A stretch of 64,000 nucleotides of DNA. Source: Andrena cerasifolii (Eukaryota > Arthropoda > Insecta > Hymenoptera > Andrenidae). Both the position numbers and the translations under genes were made by a program. Where the stretch lies: NCBI RefSeq assembly GCF_050908995.1, contig NC_135132.1, forward strand, positions 7,001,001 through 7,065,000, written 5' to 3'. This document shows, one piece after another, positions 10,301 through 21,370 of the stretch (position 1 is the stretch's first letter; every line of letters starts with the position of its first letter). Below the pieces are notes generated by a model, which did not search any database, was not told the origin of the DNA, and saw only the letters and a list, made by a program, of their open reading frames with translations.

Positions 10301-12666
10301 GCTCCCGCAAGTACTGCCATTGAACAAGTACCAACAGAATTAGAACGATTCTGCGGGCGACTTAGCGTAGCAGAGAAAGCGACTTCAACTAGCAAGGTCT
10401 GAGAAATCGGTGAGATTTTATCTCGAGCGAAGGAAGGAGCTAATAGGGTGTGCAGTTTCTGGTGGGACGCTGCTGAAACTCTACGCTTCCTGCTGAGCAG
10501 GAGCTTCGAACTCGCGCGAGAAGAGTTTTAAACTCTAAATAAGTTTGCTAAAGATGTCGTCTTGTTCACCGCGATGGGAACCAGCAGAGGCGACTGTAAA
10601 TCCGTGGTTTCCAGTGTTTTCCGGTCGAGCCCCCAGTCTGGGGAGCTTCGACCGAGGAAAACCACGGCTAGCCTGTTCTAGCGGGCCTTCCAGAGGCATT
10701 TCAAATGGCGCTGAGGCAGATTTATCCACCCCGGCGGGTGGGGAACTCTCTCAGGGCACTTACTATCGTGTTCTCCGACTCCCTGCCGCTCTCGGGACAC
10801 TTGGTCAGCAGCTTGTCGTGGCACTTCTTGTGCACCGCCGTTTGGCAGGCTGAAAGCACGTAGATGGAATTATTAATAGAGCGTGGAAACGATACCGGAT
10901 GAAAGATAGATTCTGCGATCTGATATTCACCTTGGCACTGGTACCCCTGCTTCCCGAAGCCCCTGCGACAGAAAGCACGCGTTGGATTATTAATTAGCTG
11001 AACTGCGTTGCGGTCGATCCCTGACAAACGCTGGCTCTTGGCTTGCGCAAGCTTGAAACGCTGTCGCGTCGCTTTTTCATGATTAATCGCTGATAAAGCG
11101 CGAGCTCGCGGAATTGGACGCGTCTCAGAGGGACAATAATGGCCACCACTTCTTCGTGGATGGCTTTGCCGACTGGACCACAGTTCGTTGGAAGGTTATC
11201 TCCACTTAAGGGGGTACACGGGTATTTCGGGGTCAAAAAATCGGGATTTCTTTTTCGATTGTTTATGATAACCACAAAAAGATTTCATTGAAAAATTCTT
11301 ATTGATATTTGTTGTATACCTCCGTGAGTTTTTATTAAAAATTTTCGACCGAGCTCCACTTTGTGGAGAAGAGTGTTTTGTAGGTTCAGTTAAAATTTCA
11401 ATAAAAAAGATCGAACTGTTCCCGAGCTACGATGTTCACAGTTTTAACGCGTGCATTGCGCAGCGCCCTCTTCGACGCTTTGTAATTCCTTTAAATTCTA
11501 ATATTTTTCAGGTTTCCTGGTCTTAAAATACGTGTTATATCCACAATGAAGTATTGTAAAACGTGCAAATGGTATGAGTTATTAGTCGTCCTTCAATCCA
11601 ACCACCCAAAAGGAACCGTTTATTTTAGCCGCCTAATACCCGTGTACTCCCTTAACTCAGAACGAAATGGAAACGCAAATGGAAATTAAGTAGTAGTCTC
11701 AGTTAGGTATAGTCCCTGTCCTAAAGAAGAAATTGGATTTTGGATATAGCTCTACTACCAACACACGCCACAGACCATTTTTGCTCAGTTTTGTCGTCGA
11801 GTCCATTTCTGAGTTAAGCGGATAATAACCCCTTTTATAGGTGTACCAAGAGCAATATAAAGGTGGGTTTGCAATTCCCACATATTTATCGCAATCACGG
11901 AAAAAATCGTCCTCGGGTTGCGGGGCTCGAACACGCGATCTTCGAATCCGCTGCGTACTGGGCGGCCGCCTAATCAACTCCGCCAAACTCAGCTCCCTCT
12001 AATGGGAGATTCCGGATCCCACATATAGTGACTTCTCCCAGCCCCACTTAGGGTACTCGTTATTACTTAGTACACCTAAAAACTGGGAACAGTTGCTGAA
12101 AGATTCATTCTCTGAAGTCTAATCGGCAAAACCTGTCCGCGGAGAGGTTATGTCTGCCGCGTGGAGCAGCAATTACCATAGAAAGTCCTTGCAGAATGCG
12201 CAGAAGGTCGGCTGCCTGAAGAACTTTGCCACCAGCTTGTGTCCCCGTACCACGTGCACCTTGTTGTGCTTCACAGCGCCTCTTCTCCTGGTGATGGCGC
12301 CCCCGACGTTGTTCTCGCGCGACGGCGACGTGGACGCGGCTGCGACGTCCCTCCGCGGCACCCTGGTCTTGTAAACATAAGCCTTCCCCGTGGACGTGGT
12401 GGGCGGCAGGTCCGCGGGGTTCAGTATAGGCACCCTCGTCCTGCAACCGCGAGCGAATATAAATCGTTCACCGTTAATTAACCAGAGGATCCATTGTCAT
12501 CCTCCGCGGGTAACATCACTACCTACCAGTTGGCTCACCTGTATGTGTAGCCCTCCGCGCCCAGGCGAGGCTGCGGACTCTTCCTGTCCATGGACTTCCG
12601 GCCGCCGGCAGCCGAACCGCCACCAGCGTTGCGCCTCTTCGCGTGGGACCCACCAGTGAACATCAT
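1303..12666 (-). CDS. Pkcdelta: Protein kinase C delta type, N-terminal half (partial; runs off left edge)
   Basis: Diacylglycerol-activated Ser/Thr kinase; this window holds only its regulatory half. Exons on the minus strand, in order: 12666-12539 (ATG; starts MMFTGGSHAK), 12440-12177, 10962-10931, 10849-10764, 10313-10184, 1404-1303. All have GT/AG borders and phases agree (2,2,1,0,1,1), giving about 247 residues. The pseudosubstrate RRRGAVK lies at residues 94-100, with Ala at the phosphoacceptor position. C1A spans about 110-159 and C1B about 182-231; both keep the full H-C-C-C-C-H-C-C zinc ligands. The sequence then continues CGLNQKLVAEALQSLKRG, as in PKC delta/theta. No kinase domain is present; it should lie beyond position 1 on the minus strand. 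No C2-like domain precedes the pseudosubstrate in this model, and only about 2.8 kb separates the ATG from the RanBP3 stop. The last intron is 8.8 kb and contains another coding unit. Family assignment is firm; the start is probable. Confidence 0.93.
1405..2695. other. Intron between the giant exon and the PKC C1B second-half exon
   Basis: No supported coding sequence. It holds the read-through stop of the giant exon frame (2622-2624) and otherwise mixed-composition DNA. Confidence 0.5.
2696..6054 (-). CDS. Giant internal coding exon (3359 nt) of the PKC delta intronic unit
   Basis: Single open exon of 1119 full codons with no in-frame ATG near its 5' end. An in-frame TGA lies just upstream of the acceptor at about 6070, so it must be entered by splicing; the exon at 9287-9205 supplies a start in the right phase. 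GC-rich with strong third-position bias, which also opens a 625-codon antisense frame at 3364-5241. Composition is dominated by K, E, S, P, T and A, with no recognisable catalytic fold. Confidence 0.8.
2696..9287 (-). CDS. Alternative-promoter unit inside the PKC delta intron: small start exon plus 3.36-kb exon
   Basis: Exon 1 is 9287-9205 (ATG, MPYYGEGLPYYYGGPF..., 27 codons plus 2 nt, donor AG|GTAAGAG). Exon 2 is 6054-2696 (acceptor CGTAG|A, donor CGA|GTACTT). The AG/A junction gives Arg and keeps frame, for 1147 residues to the donor; without splicing the frame stops at 2622. Residues about 90-235 are charged, probably helical and include RRRSSADIQLDP. The remainder is low-complexity and probably disordered, rich in Ser, Lys, Glu and Pro, with basic tracts such as KKVKKKKKP and KKKKVVRKKK. 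It ends in a Ser/Thr-rich stretch and NDSGFDGSPRIS. I do not recognise the protein family. The unit is on the same strand as PKC delta and its phase-1 donor fits the PKC exon at 1404. It is therefore either an alternative N-terminus of the kinase or a nested gene; I favour the former. Confidence 0.75.
6312..6622. mobile_element. MITE with CTTAACCCT terminal inverted repeats
   Basis: About 310 bp, AT-rich, no coding capacity. The left end CTTAACCCTTCGTTGCA matches the reverse complement of the right end (CTTAACCCTTTGTTGCA). It lies in the intron just upstream of the giant exon of the PKC delta locus. Confidence 0.6.
7457..8154. mobile_element. Foldback element, about 700 bp, with arms of about 180-200 bp
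   Basis: The left arm (from 7457) and right arm (to 8154) are reverse complements over roughly 180-200 bp with scattered differences. They share GCGGTTTGGCACTTTATTTG, TTTTACTCTG and the outer ACTGTGAC. No transposase is present. The element is intronic in the PKC delta unit and is bounded by GGGTTARCC-type ends. Confidence 0.75.
9205..9287 (-). CDS. First coding exon of the alternative PKC-delta-locus transcript
   Basis: ATG at 9287 opens a Tyr/Gly-rich peptide (MPYYGEGLPYYYGG...). It ends at a good donor, CCTAG|GTAAGAG, in phase 2, matching the acceptor at 6054. The GC-rich stretch immediately upstream on the minus strand (9288-9500) is the likely 5' UTR and promoter; I see no clear TATA box. 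Confidence 0.7.
9288..10183 (-). promoter_or_regulatory. Likely promoter / 5' UTR zone of the alternative transcript
   Basis: CpG-rich DNA immediately upstream (minus strand) of the MPYY start exon and inside a PKC delta intron. No core promoter motif is certain; function is inferred from position. Confidence 0.35.
11206..11655. mobile_element. 450-bp MITE with 21-bp TIRs
   Basis: Left TTAAGGGGGTACACGGGTAT (11206 onward) against right reverse complement TTAAGGGAGTACACGGGTAT (ending 11655), one mismatch. AT-rich interior without coding signal. It lies in the intron between PKC delta exons 2 and 3. Confidence 0.75.
11887..11996 (-). mobile_element. tRNA-derived SINE, copy 1
   Basis: On the minus strand there is an A-box-like TTTGGCGGAGTTGATTAGG and a B-box-like TGTTCGAGCCCC. 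They are separated by CCCAGTACGCAGCGGAT, followed by CCCGAGGACGATTTTTTCCG. It matches the copy at 30377 over about 105 bp with point differences. It is not a functional tRNA: there is no plausible cloverleaf with matched ends. Confidence 0.7.
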
Positions 12667-15479
12667 CCTGCGGCCGATTCACTCAGCTGGTCATCCCAAC
12701 CACCACGAATTCAATGTACTTCCGCGGCACCAGCGAGCTCCCGAGCCTCCGGATTCGCTAGCTCTTCAGCTTTCTGGCAAGCAACACTCGACACCACGCG
12801 TAACGTCCGAAGAATGTCCACCCGTCAGCCAGCGACATCATCTTACCAGTGATCGGGCGCATGGTCGCCCTGGCGGAGGCTTATCGGCTCCAGTTTCTAG
12901 GGAGCAGAGAAAGAACGCGTAGCTCGGCGAGTGGAAAGTGTCGGGAAGGTACGAGCGTTGTCGAAGCTGCGGCACCAGAGGAATCATAAAGAGACAAGAC
13001 AACTGGCGATCCTCGGCAGTGAGTCAATAATTGGCAAGCAGTCTCTCCCCAGCCTTGACAACCGTCTCGGAAAAAGCCGCAGACTATCGAAAACCCACGC
13101 TTCCGGTTGAAGCCGCTGCTTCGTCTGATCGGCGAGCGCCCTCCCCTCGCCACTGACGAATTCGAGGAGTGACTAATGCAGGGAGGAGGAAGTCCACCTT
13201 CGGGGGTCCCCCCCCCCTGGGAGTATGCAAATGGAGGAGAATGGCGACCGCTGTACGTTCTCGGGATCGAGAGGTTCATCCACGTCGATCGAGGCCTCAG
13301 GCACGATCCATTGCCTCGCCAGGGACGTTCCGCGAGCAAAAGGTAGTGCCAGAGATGTTCAAACGTCAGCTACGCAATTCGGCTTGCTTCAGCTCCTCTC
13401 CAATGCCACGCACCGGGGAGCTTCTTCGCTCTTCTCGGGCCTCCGGACACAGGTAACCCACGGGATCCCGTCACTTCGTTGAGTCAAGGCCCTTGGAGGG
13501 ACCGAGGGATGTTGACGAACACGGGGACCGGATTTTCACGCCTAAAACGTTGTAGGTTTGCACGAAACTCTCGAATCTATAAATATCAGCCTGTTGAATG
13601 CCGCCCGCCATGCATCGGTGCTCCTAGCGCCGCTCGCGGCAAATATTCCAAACCAACGCTGTCGACCGCGTTTTCCAGCCTGGAAAAGCCACTTTGCCGC
13701 GTGGCCCTTTCTAGGGAAGCTTGTAACATGCAGAAGCATGAAATGTTGAGCTTGCCTCCATTAACGTGTTGTAATGAATTTTCTGACGAATGAGATACTG
13801 AGCACAGTTCAGAGGCACGCGAAATTTATTTATTTATTTATTACCTTTTACGGGTAGGCCCCATTACTTACAAAGTGAAGAAGTAACAAAACAATCATTA
13901 CCGCGCACGAGAAATAACCCATCAAACCCCGAGAACAGTATTCAAAGAACAAACAGAATACCACAATAAAGCAAAACTAGAAAATACTTTTCCGACTGAA
14001 CGAGTAACCTTTCACGTAATCGTCATAACTTCCCATTAATAGTTCTAAGCAGTTCAGACCTAAAGACACTGACGTTCCGTGCAAGAAAATCTATCTCCTC
14101 ATTATAATTGTTCGCCAAAGTACAAATTCTGCAAATTTGATCCGTAGCACTGAAACGCGATGAGTATAACGAAGGTCTGATGAGTTTAGGTGCTCTGACT
14201 TGTCGAGTAGGCCCATTAAAATTGACCAGCGAAATCAAGGAAATGCGTGCTTACTGTGTTGCTAGCAGAACGTCGCCATTAAGCAGGGCAGGAAGGTTTT
14301 ATTGTAAATCGTATTGCGGTGACTCGATTCCTCGTCTTAAGAAATTAAAGAAATTCTGGTAGGATTGAGGTTAGAAAGGGTAAGGTAGGATGTCTTCGAA
14401 AGCTTTTTTTATGCAAACGTTTGTATTTTCTTTCTGTAATTAACGATGTGTACAGTGAAGTTGTTTCTGTATGCAGTAAAGTACAGAGAAACGTAGTTAT
14501 TACACGTGATCGTATCGTGGATAGCGTTAAGTAATATTCTTCTTCGGTTACTGCGCATCACGTACAGACGATTGTGACTCGCTCCTCGGTTGCTCGTTTA
14601 TTATGCGACGAACGGGGAGCGTCCTGTGATAAATATTGCTAAGCGAAACAAGAGAGGAGCCGCATCGAACACAGCCATTCGACTTTCACCGACGCACGAG
14701 ATACGACGAGGGAACTGGCCGTGGTTCCTCCTGGCGCTATTTACAACTAAAGTACAAGTACAAGTAGTTACAGGGTTCGATCGTACAGTAATGGCGATTC
14801 CTTTTTGTGCTCGCGAGACAATCTTAAATATTTCCTCGTTACTTGGGCGCGCACATCGAGCTGTTGCCTTCGTTCACGGCACAACTACATCAATTCAAGG
14901 GAAACGAACAGTAACGTCACTTAAAATCCGTCCATATCCGTACGCGCTGGCCGACAAGCAATGAAACGTCCAGATCGACACGAACAGCGCTGCCATAAAA
15001 ATTGAAGTGATCCTCACGGAGACCGATCCTCGAAACTAAAACGCTACTCTGCTGTATTCTCCTTTTATACAATACCTCTATGATCCTCCCTGTATTTATA
15101 TATTATGCTATTATCAAAATTCTCTCTACCTAGCGTTTAAATGACTCGCGTATAACGCATATTTAAAAAAAAAAAAAAACACACTGCTCGAATTCCGTGT
15201 AAAAGAAGAATATCAATTAGGAATGATTACAAAACGAGGCTTCGTAACTTGCGAAATCAGATAAATGATCCAATAGCCGGCGCGAGAGGGCTACGACTTC
15301 CTTTTCCGTTGTCCGACTACTCGCGGAGGGAAGGCACGAATCGTAGCCGTTCTATCGCGCGCGTGTACTAGACAAGGCCTGATGATGCTCCTCCAAAAAG
15401 AGTTCCTCGACTTTTCTCACGCGTTAGCGACTTCTCGGTAACAAAGAGCAAACGTCTCGCGGGGATGGTTGATCGGTCG
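12667..15479. other. Interval between the RanBP3 stop and the PKC delta start
   Basis: Both genes read leftward, so this holds the RanBP3 3' UTR and the PKC delta 5' region. TTTATT repeats near 13.83 kb and a poly-A run near 15.16 kb are visible. I found no C2-type exon. Confidence 0.5.
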
Positions 15480-17368
15480 TCAGTGATCGGTCGCCAGTTT
15501 CTTCGGTTGGCGTTCCTGCGCCCGCTTCAGCCGCTGCTGCAGCAGACTGTGCAGCTGCTCGATCTCCTTAGGGGCCGCCTGCACGATGAAGATCCTTATG
15601 TCCCCGTGAACGTCCATTGCCGTTAGTCTCAGGGACTTGGGGGCGGCTCGCTCCGCGGTCATCCCAGGCCACACTTTCGTGTTCAGGATTAATCTCTGTG
15701 TCCCCGCGGTCCGACCCACCAGGCGGGACTCCTCGTCCCGATCGTTCAGCCGCAACGTACCCCTTCCTCTCTCTTGCCAGCCGCCACTAGCCTGCAACAC
15801 AGAATACAAACGCTTCGTCAAATCGAACAGCTTCCCGCGCATCGATTTAACAGTGGTGCGTGTCCCGCGCGCACCTTGTCGAACGCGAATAGTTTACAGT
15901 TGATCTGGAGGACGTTCGTCTCTCCTTCCTCGCCGGTCAGCGGCGTTACTTGACTGTACTTTCTTTTGTTCGCGCGGTTCGCCTCCTCCAGCTCCTGCGC
16001 CGCCTGCGTTAACGTTAGACCCGGTCTAGCCGTGGTGCGACACGCCGCGGGGGCGTTCGAGAACAGCAGCTCCGTGGAGCCGTTCTCGTTGGTGCTCTCC
16101 TCCTTCTCCTCGCTCTCCGCGTTCTCCGAGCTCTCCGTGTCGTTCGCCACCATCACGCGCTCCTTTAAGTTCTGCCCGAACACGAAGCTGGGCTCCGAGT
16201 CGCAGGGCGTCACCGAATTATTTACACTATTATTCTCGCTATCCTTCGTGCTCGCGCCCAGCGGTAGAAACGTAGGCTTCGCCTCCTCCGCCGCCTTCTC
16301 CTCGCTACTCGCCTCCTTCGCCTCGACCTTATTATTCTTGTTCGTACACTCAGTCTTCTCCACCACGGCACTGTCCGTGACTTTCGAAAACGGGTTCTGA
16401 AACTTGGCCGGCTGCAACACCGTCTTGCTCGCCGGCTGACTATTCGCTACTGCTCCCAACTGCGAGGGCCTCAGTATCGACGACTTTGTTTTGTTAGTTA
16501 GGGAGTTCGAGAAGTCGTTTCCACCGAACGGGTTGCCAAACTTCGCCATGGTCAGCACAGGATCTACACAAAGCGCACACGTTATTACCAGATCGACGAG
16601 AGCGTACTTCCATTAACAAATCGATCGACGTACAATTTGTTTTGTTAACCGTTTTGTTCGAACTCGACGACGATTCCTGACTGTTGTTCTCCGAAGACTG
16701 GCTGTCCATTTTCTCTGAAATTATTACGAAAAGTAAATTGCACGGGGTGGTTTCCCGAGCTCGAGTCTATGCGATCTATTCCCACTGATAAAGCGAGTGG
16801 AGCGGTCACCCACTTTATCGCCACCCTGTACAGTGATACAAGCGATGCTGAATGCTCGTGCATCATAACCTCGAAAGCATTCGACGCAGAATTATCCGAG
16901 CGAACGAGGATCGCTCGCGCTGCACTTCGCTGTCGCGAAAAAAGTAGACGGAGTATATCGCAAATAGAGGAGCACTGTGCAAAGAGGTTGCGAGAAAAAG
17001 CTGCGCATTTGGAACGAAAAGCAACATTGTGCATTTACCGTTGGTGGAATTTCTAGGCGGGTCCTGCGGCGGATCTACCTTTAAAATATACGACGGCTTG
17101 CCCGTTTCTTCTGTACTCTCTAAAGGAAGCATGAAACAAACAATTGGAATGATTGTCAAACAATGTTACTCCGCTCATCTGTCCGACACTCGCGAGCGAA
17201 TACTACGGGATATAATTCGGCAAAGGGCACAGAATCTACGCGAGAACCGCGGAGGGTTTATTCTCCACGAGACCCTCGATCGTCGATCTACGCGGCCTTA
17301 CATGATTTATCCACAGTTTATTATTATGCGAGAGGAAAATCACAAAACGCACCCTTGCAGTCCGCCAT
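15480..17368 (-). CDS. RanBP3: Ran-binding protein 3 (RanBP3), complete
   Basis: Nuclear cofactor for CRM1/exportin-1 export that carries a Ran-binding domain. Exons on minus: 17368-17353 (MADCK, 16 nt), 17119-17039, 16714-16634, 16563-15875, 15791-15480 (TGA). Phases 1,1,1,0 agree, and the sum of 1179 nt gives 392 residues. The N-terminus is acidic and Ser/Asn-rich, with an FG-like NPF patch (AKFGNPFGGNDF). The conserved PSFVFGQNLKERV motif comes next, then KRKYSQVTPLTGEEGETNVL, which leads into the Ran-binding domain. The domain continues as CKLFAFDK|ASGGWQERGRGTLRLND and LILNTKVWPGM in the last exon. ATGs at 16709 and 16554 are in frame, but the upstream exons splice into them cleanly, so I chose the 17368 start. 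It is divergent to ACBP, with 1.7 kb between the starts. Confidence 0.93.
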
Positions 17369-19057
17369 TTTTTACGTGGAAGTGGTTACACTCGCCCGTG
17401 CCGCCATCTAACTGTATTTTTTGGAAACAAAAAAAAAATGTCCGCGAGCGTGCAGACGCGTTCCGCGCCGGGGGTTCTCAACTTGGTCGATAGGAGCCCC
17501 CGGAGTCGATAAGTTCCATTTCGCGATTAGCTTCTCGTATTTTTTCTCGTCGTTCCCGAGGGACTCAATAACCCACTTCTTTTGTTTTATCTACTTTCAC
17601 AGGGCTTTGAAAAAGATTGCGGCTAGTCAGACGCAGCGCTACGTCAGAGTATTGCGGACGAGCGAAGATTAGTTTGCATTTGTTTATTGGTTTCGTAAAT
17701 CTCGCACTCCGAGATTTAACGGGGCGGCTGATGAGCAGTTGCTACCTAGGCCCCCGCACAGAGGGCCCCGGCAGGGCTCGGTTAAGTTTTTTGGGGCCCA
17801 GAGCTTCAAACTTTTAAGAGCCCCCGTGAATGGAAAGGTTTGGTAAAAAAATTTAAACAATAACGAGTTTAAATTCTCGTCATAATTCTCGTATAACGAG
17901 AATTTACTGTAATTGCGTGCGAAATTTCAAATGGGATACCTGGAAATATGTGGATATGTTTAAAAATATATAATTCTCAAAAATTATAAAAATTTAAATT
18001 GTTATCATAGAGGAGGTTTAAACAGTGACATTTTAAAATAAAAATATATAATTGGAAGTTGTGGAACTCATAGACAATTTATTTGATACAACATTTCCAA
18101 TGAAGACAGAATGAACAAACCGTTTAGAACTGAAAGTTTAGAACGGGGCCCCCCTGGAAAGTGGGTCCCGGGGCTACAGCCCCCCCCCTAGCACTCCTTT
18201 AATCCGGGCCTGGGTCCCATGACCAAAAAAAAATATGATTAGGTATAGGTATCCAAACACTACATTTTTTTGTACTACTACACTTGACCCGTTTTTAGTA
18301 AACTACCTCATTTTCCTCCAAAAATGGGCCTCCCAGAACGTTTGCCACCTGGGCCTTTTTTCTTAAATCTGCCACTGCCCACTCGATCACCAAGTCCGAT
18401 AGATTCTAGGCTAATAGATGCTGTTCCCCTGTCTATTTTAAGACAACACTTACCGCATTATGTAAAACGTGTTTCAGCGAGTTGCGACATTATTCAAAAC
18501 CGTTGGAAAGTGCCTCGTTAGTTTTCGATTTCACTTGAGATTGAAGATAAGATACGGCTTAAAGCCATTCCTACTTTCGCGAGCCACTCATTGCCATCGC
18601 TACTTGGGGGCTATATCCAGCGGAGCAACAAACGCTCGTTTTTCACGGGAACTTAATATACCCCGAAGCAAATCATCCCCCGACTCGGATTCCAGGCCTC
18701 GAAATAAATAATAGCGGGCGCAAGAATGGCCCTCAAAATGGAATCCTTCGTTCCGCACGCGGGATTACTCGCTGGCGCCTCGATCGATACTATCGTGAAC
18801 CCGCTGCTAAAGTTATCAACCTGCTCCGTGATAACGCGGGGCGATCATGAATTCCTTATCAGTCGCAGGTCTTTTCAGCCCGACAAGTTATCGGCGAAGC
18901 CAGGGTCGGTCGCTTGGTGACCGGGCCGGGTGGAGAGGGAGGACTTTAAGGAGGCCGCTTCGCGAGCGGCCGCGCTGTTAACTCGCACCGGTACCCGAGG
19001 AAGGACGTGGAAGTGAAATTTACGAAGTTCTGCGAACTCCTCTGTTGACACAGCACG
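17369..19057. promoter_or_regulatory. Shared divergent upstream region of RanBP3 and ACBP
   Basis: The two starts face away from each other across 1.7 kb, about 40% of which is the hAT-like element at 17705-18377. Non-coding 5' exons may exist but are not recognisable. Confidence 0.4.
17705..18377. mobile_element. Diverged hAT-like non-autonomous element (CAGTGGCGGATTTAA family)
   Basis: The right end TTAAATCTGCCACTG and the weaker left end GAGATTTAACGGGGCGGCTG resemble the well-preserved copy at 23350-24001. Both copies have GGCCC-rich subterminal parts and an AT-rich centre. It sits between the divergent RanBP3 and ACBP starts. The target duplication is unclear. Confidence 0.55.
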
Positions 19058-19911
19058 ATGTCTCTGGACGAAGTAAATATAACCCTGCTGCTCATTTTCT
19101 AAGGATACTCCGTGATCCTCGTTCCTTCTTCGATCTCTTGCATTCCAGAGTTTTGCTCATAGGGTGGAGTTTGCTCAGTTCCAGTAACTGTCCTACGGTG
19201 TTTCCCGGAACTCTCATATTCCGAGCAGTGATTCTCATCAGATTTTCTACCTCCACAGAGATTTAACAAGGCCGCCGAGGAAGTTAAGGAGCTCAGCTCC
19301 CAACCCTCGGATGCTGACTTACTTGACCTCTACTCGTTGTTCAAACAAGCAACAGTTGGGGACTGCAATACGTGTACGTAAAATGAGTTTCAAACTCCTC
19401 CATGGACCTCAGTTCAGTCGCGCTGCATGTAAATCATAGGGGCAGGTCTGCCCTTGGCTGTAGCTCAATCGGTGCTAAGTATATTCAGCAGAATCAAGTC
19501 GTCGGGAATTTATATCGTCATTAATTGACCTGTGATCCGTGTTGAAAACATGATAGTGCACTTTCAGCCTTCATTTGTAATTCTAATTTTACAACGAATG
19601 CTAACGTGCACGCAAGAATGTAGCTTGAGAAACTTCAAAAAAGGAGAATGATAATCCCGTTTCAATTAATTAATTATTCCTGCTTTCTTTACAATATCAT
19701 GGTTCTAATTAGCACTCCGTGTGGTTTTCTGAGGCTCTACCTCTAGCAGTCTTCTTGCGGTTTGTTTCTAGCGAGACCAGGCATGCTGGACTTCAAAGGC
19801 AAAGCTAAGTGGGACGCTTGGGACCGCAAGAAGGGCATGAGTCAAGACACCGCTAAGCAGCAGTACATTCAGAAGGTGGAGGAGTTGGTATCCGCCATTG
19901 GGAAGAAGTAA
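19058..19911 (+). CDS. Acyl-CoA-binding protein (ACBP / diazepam-binding inhibitor), complete
   Basis: Small cytosolic four-helix protein that binds and carries medium- and long-chain acyl-CoA. Exons: 19058-19072 (MSLDE, donor GAA|GTAAAT), 19259-19373 (RFNKAAEEVKELSSQ..., donor T|GTACGT), 19772-19911 (TAA). The total of 270 nt gives 89 residues, the usual ACBP length. Family residues are present: Lys and Tyr of the acyl-CoA site in DLYSLFKQATVGDCNT and in the third exon, RPGMLDFKGKAKWDAWD, then QQYIQKVEEL. The exon 2/3 junction codon is TCG (Ser). The first exon codes only five residues, so automatic prediction would easily miss it. The gene is convergent with mrj downstream. Several insect ACBP paralogues exist; I cannot tell which one this is. 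Confidence 0.95.
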
Positions 19912-20633
19912 TTCCTGCCCCTGAGGGATCTGATCTTAAGCTTCGCCAGGAATTTTATCAAACTCTATGATTATCTTATCAACCGGTCCTTGGGATATTC
20001 AGATACGTTTTTTTTTTTACCACACAGTGCAATGGTAGCAAATGTGTTCATTTAGTTTTTACGGGCGTGAAACGCTACCATATGCGAAGGAATTGATGTT
20101 TCTCGAATTAATCCGAGATTCCTTGTAATCTCGATTTTCCTATCTGAGAACTTCCGTTGCCGGCGACTCTGTTTATGTACACAATCTTCGAAAATATACA
20201 GATAAGGGTTTTCAATACTTGGCCGTGTAACGTAGAAGGAATCGAAAGGGGAGACAAGAGCTTCGTGTTGGAAAACTTTCGTACCCCGTTTGCGTAGCTT
20301 CTATGTTAATTTTTAAATTCCAGAAACTTTAAAGGTCGTCGCGTTTAAATTTCAAAAAGTTCATAAGCAATTCGTGACCGATGATTATTTAATTATTATT
20401 CATCTTCTTCGATCCGCCAAAATCCGCGACGGCCTTGAAAACACTCGAAACTCTCGAAACTTGAAGTGCTGATTCGGTTTTCGAAGTGGAATATCTTTAA
20501 GAGTTGAAGATTCTTCGTTCGTTGATTTTATAATTTTTCTTTTCTGGCTTTCGAGAGTTTCGAATCGCGAAAAAAGTACGAACTTTCGAAATTCGAAGCT
20601 TTCTTGGACTTCGAGGAACCCATCCCTACATTT

Positions 20634-21245
20634 AAGGGGAGAGCCTGGTGTAAGTAGCTAAAGAATCAAGGCATTCTCGTGAATTTTTTTTAAAGAAAGT
20701 ATTTAATCGATCTCTCTGGATTTTTCAGGATATTGTATTGCCAGATTAAGGTAAATAAAACATTTTTTTAGTAAAAAAAAAAGTATGTCCAGTTGGTTGG
20801 CGACGCAATTATTCCGCGGCTGACAACGTAGCGTCTATTCATAAAAAATAAAAAATTCCAAAACTTTAACTTACAAGATGCAAAATTGAAAAAAAAGTTT
20901 ATTTTTTTCGAACGAAATTTTGCCTTAAATGTGTAAAAGAAGCTATTTATTTAAACTGTATCATTATTCCAATATCTAAATTCTTTAAAGAAAATGTTCA
21001 CGAATATCCATGCGCAATGCCAAGTCGAGCGGTTGAATATTTTTGAGGTTACATCGTCCGCCAATTGTAAAACTGTCGTTCCGAGAAAAACGCATTTAAA
21101 GTTTTCTGGTAACTTTTGCGTCACCTGCTGCTACGTAGCAAAAGTGGCTATAGCCGGTTTAATTTTTAGAATTTCGTTCTGCGGCTTTGGGAGAAAAAGA
21201 AATCGATTTTTCCGATCCGCTACACCAGGCTCCTCTCTTAACTCT
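20634..21245. mobile_element. About 610-bp MITE with TTAAGGGGAGAGCCTGGTGTA ends
   Basis: Left GAGCCTGGTGTA against right TACACCAGGCTCCTCTCTTAA, in inverted orientation. AT-rich interior with no coding potential. It lies downstream of ACBP and abuts a separate small hairpin at 21242. Confidence 0.6.
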
Positions 21246-21370
21246 TTGGGGTTAGGTGGGTTAAAAACTGCCCCAACCTTTTGCTTAGTTTTTTGTGCGT
21301 ATAGTGGGTGCATCGATTGAAAAGCTAAGCAATAGGTGGGACAGTTTTTAACCCTCCTAACCACAAAGAG
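21242..21370. repeat. 129-bp hairpin repeat
   Basis: Arms of about 46 bp share GGTTAGG, GGGTTAAAAACTG and TGCTTAG in inverted orientation, around a loop of about 37 nt. No gene signal. It is in the convergent ACBP/mrj interval. Confidence 0.65.

Noticed and set aside
16709..16709. ATG at 16709 as the RanBP3 start
   Set aside because: It lies inside an exon with a proper acceptor, and two upstream coding exons join in phase to an earlier ATG.
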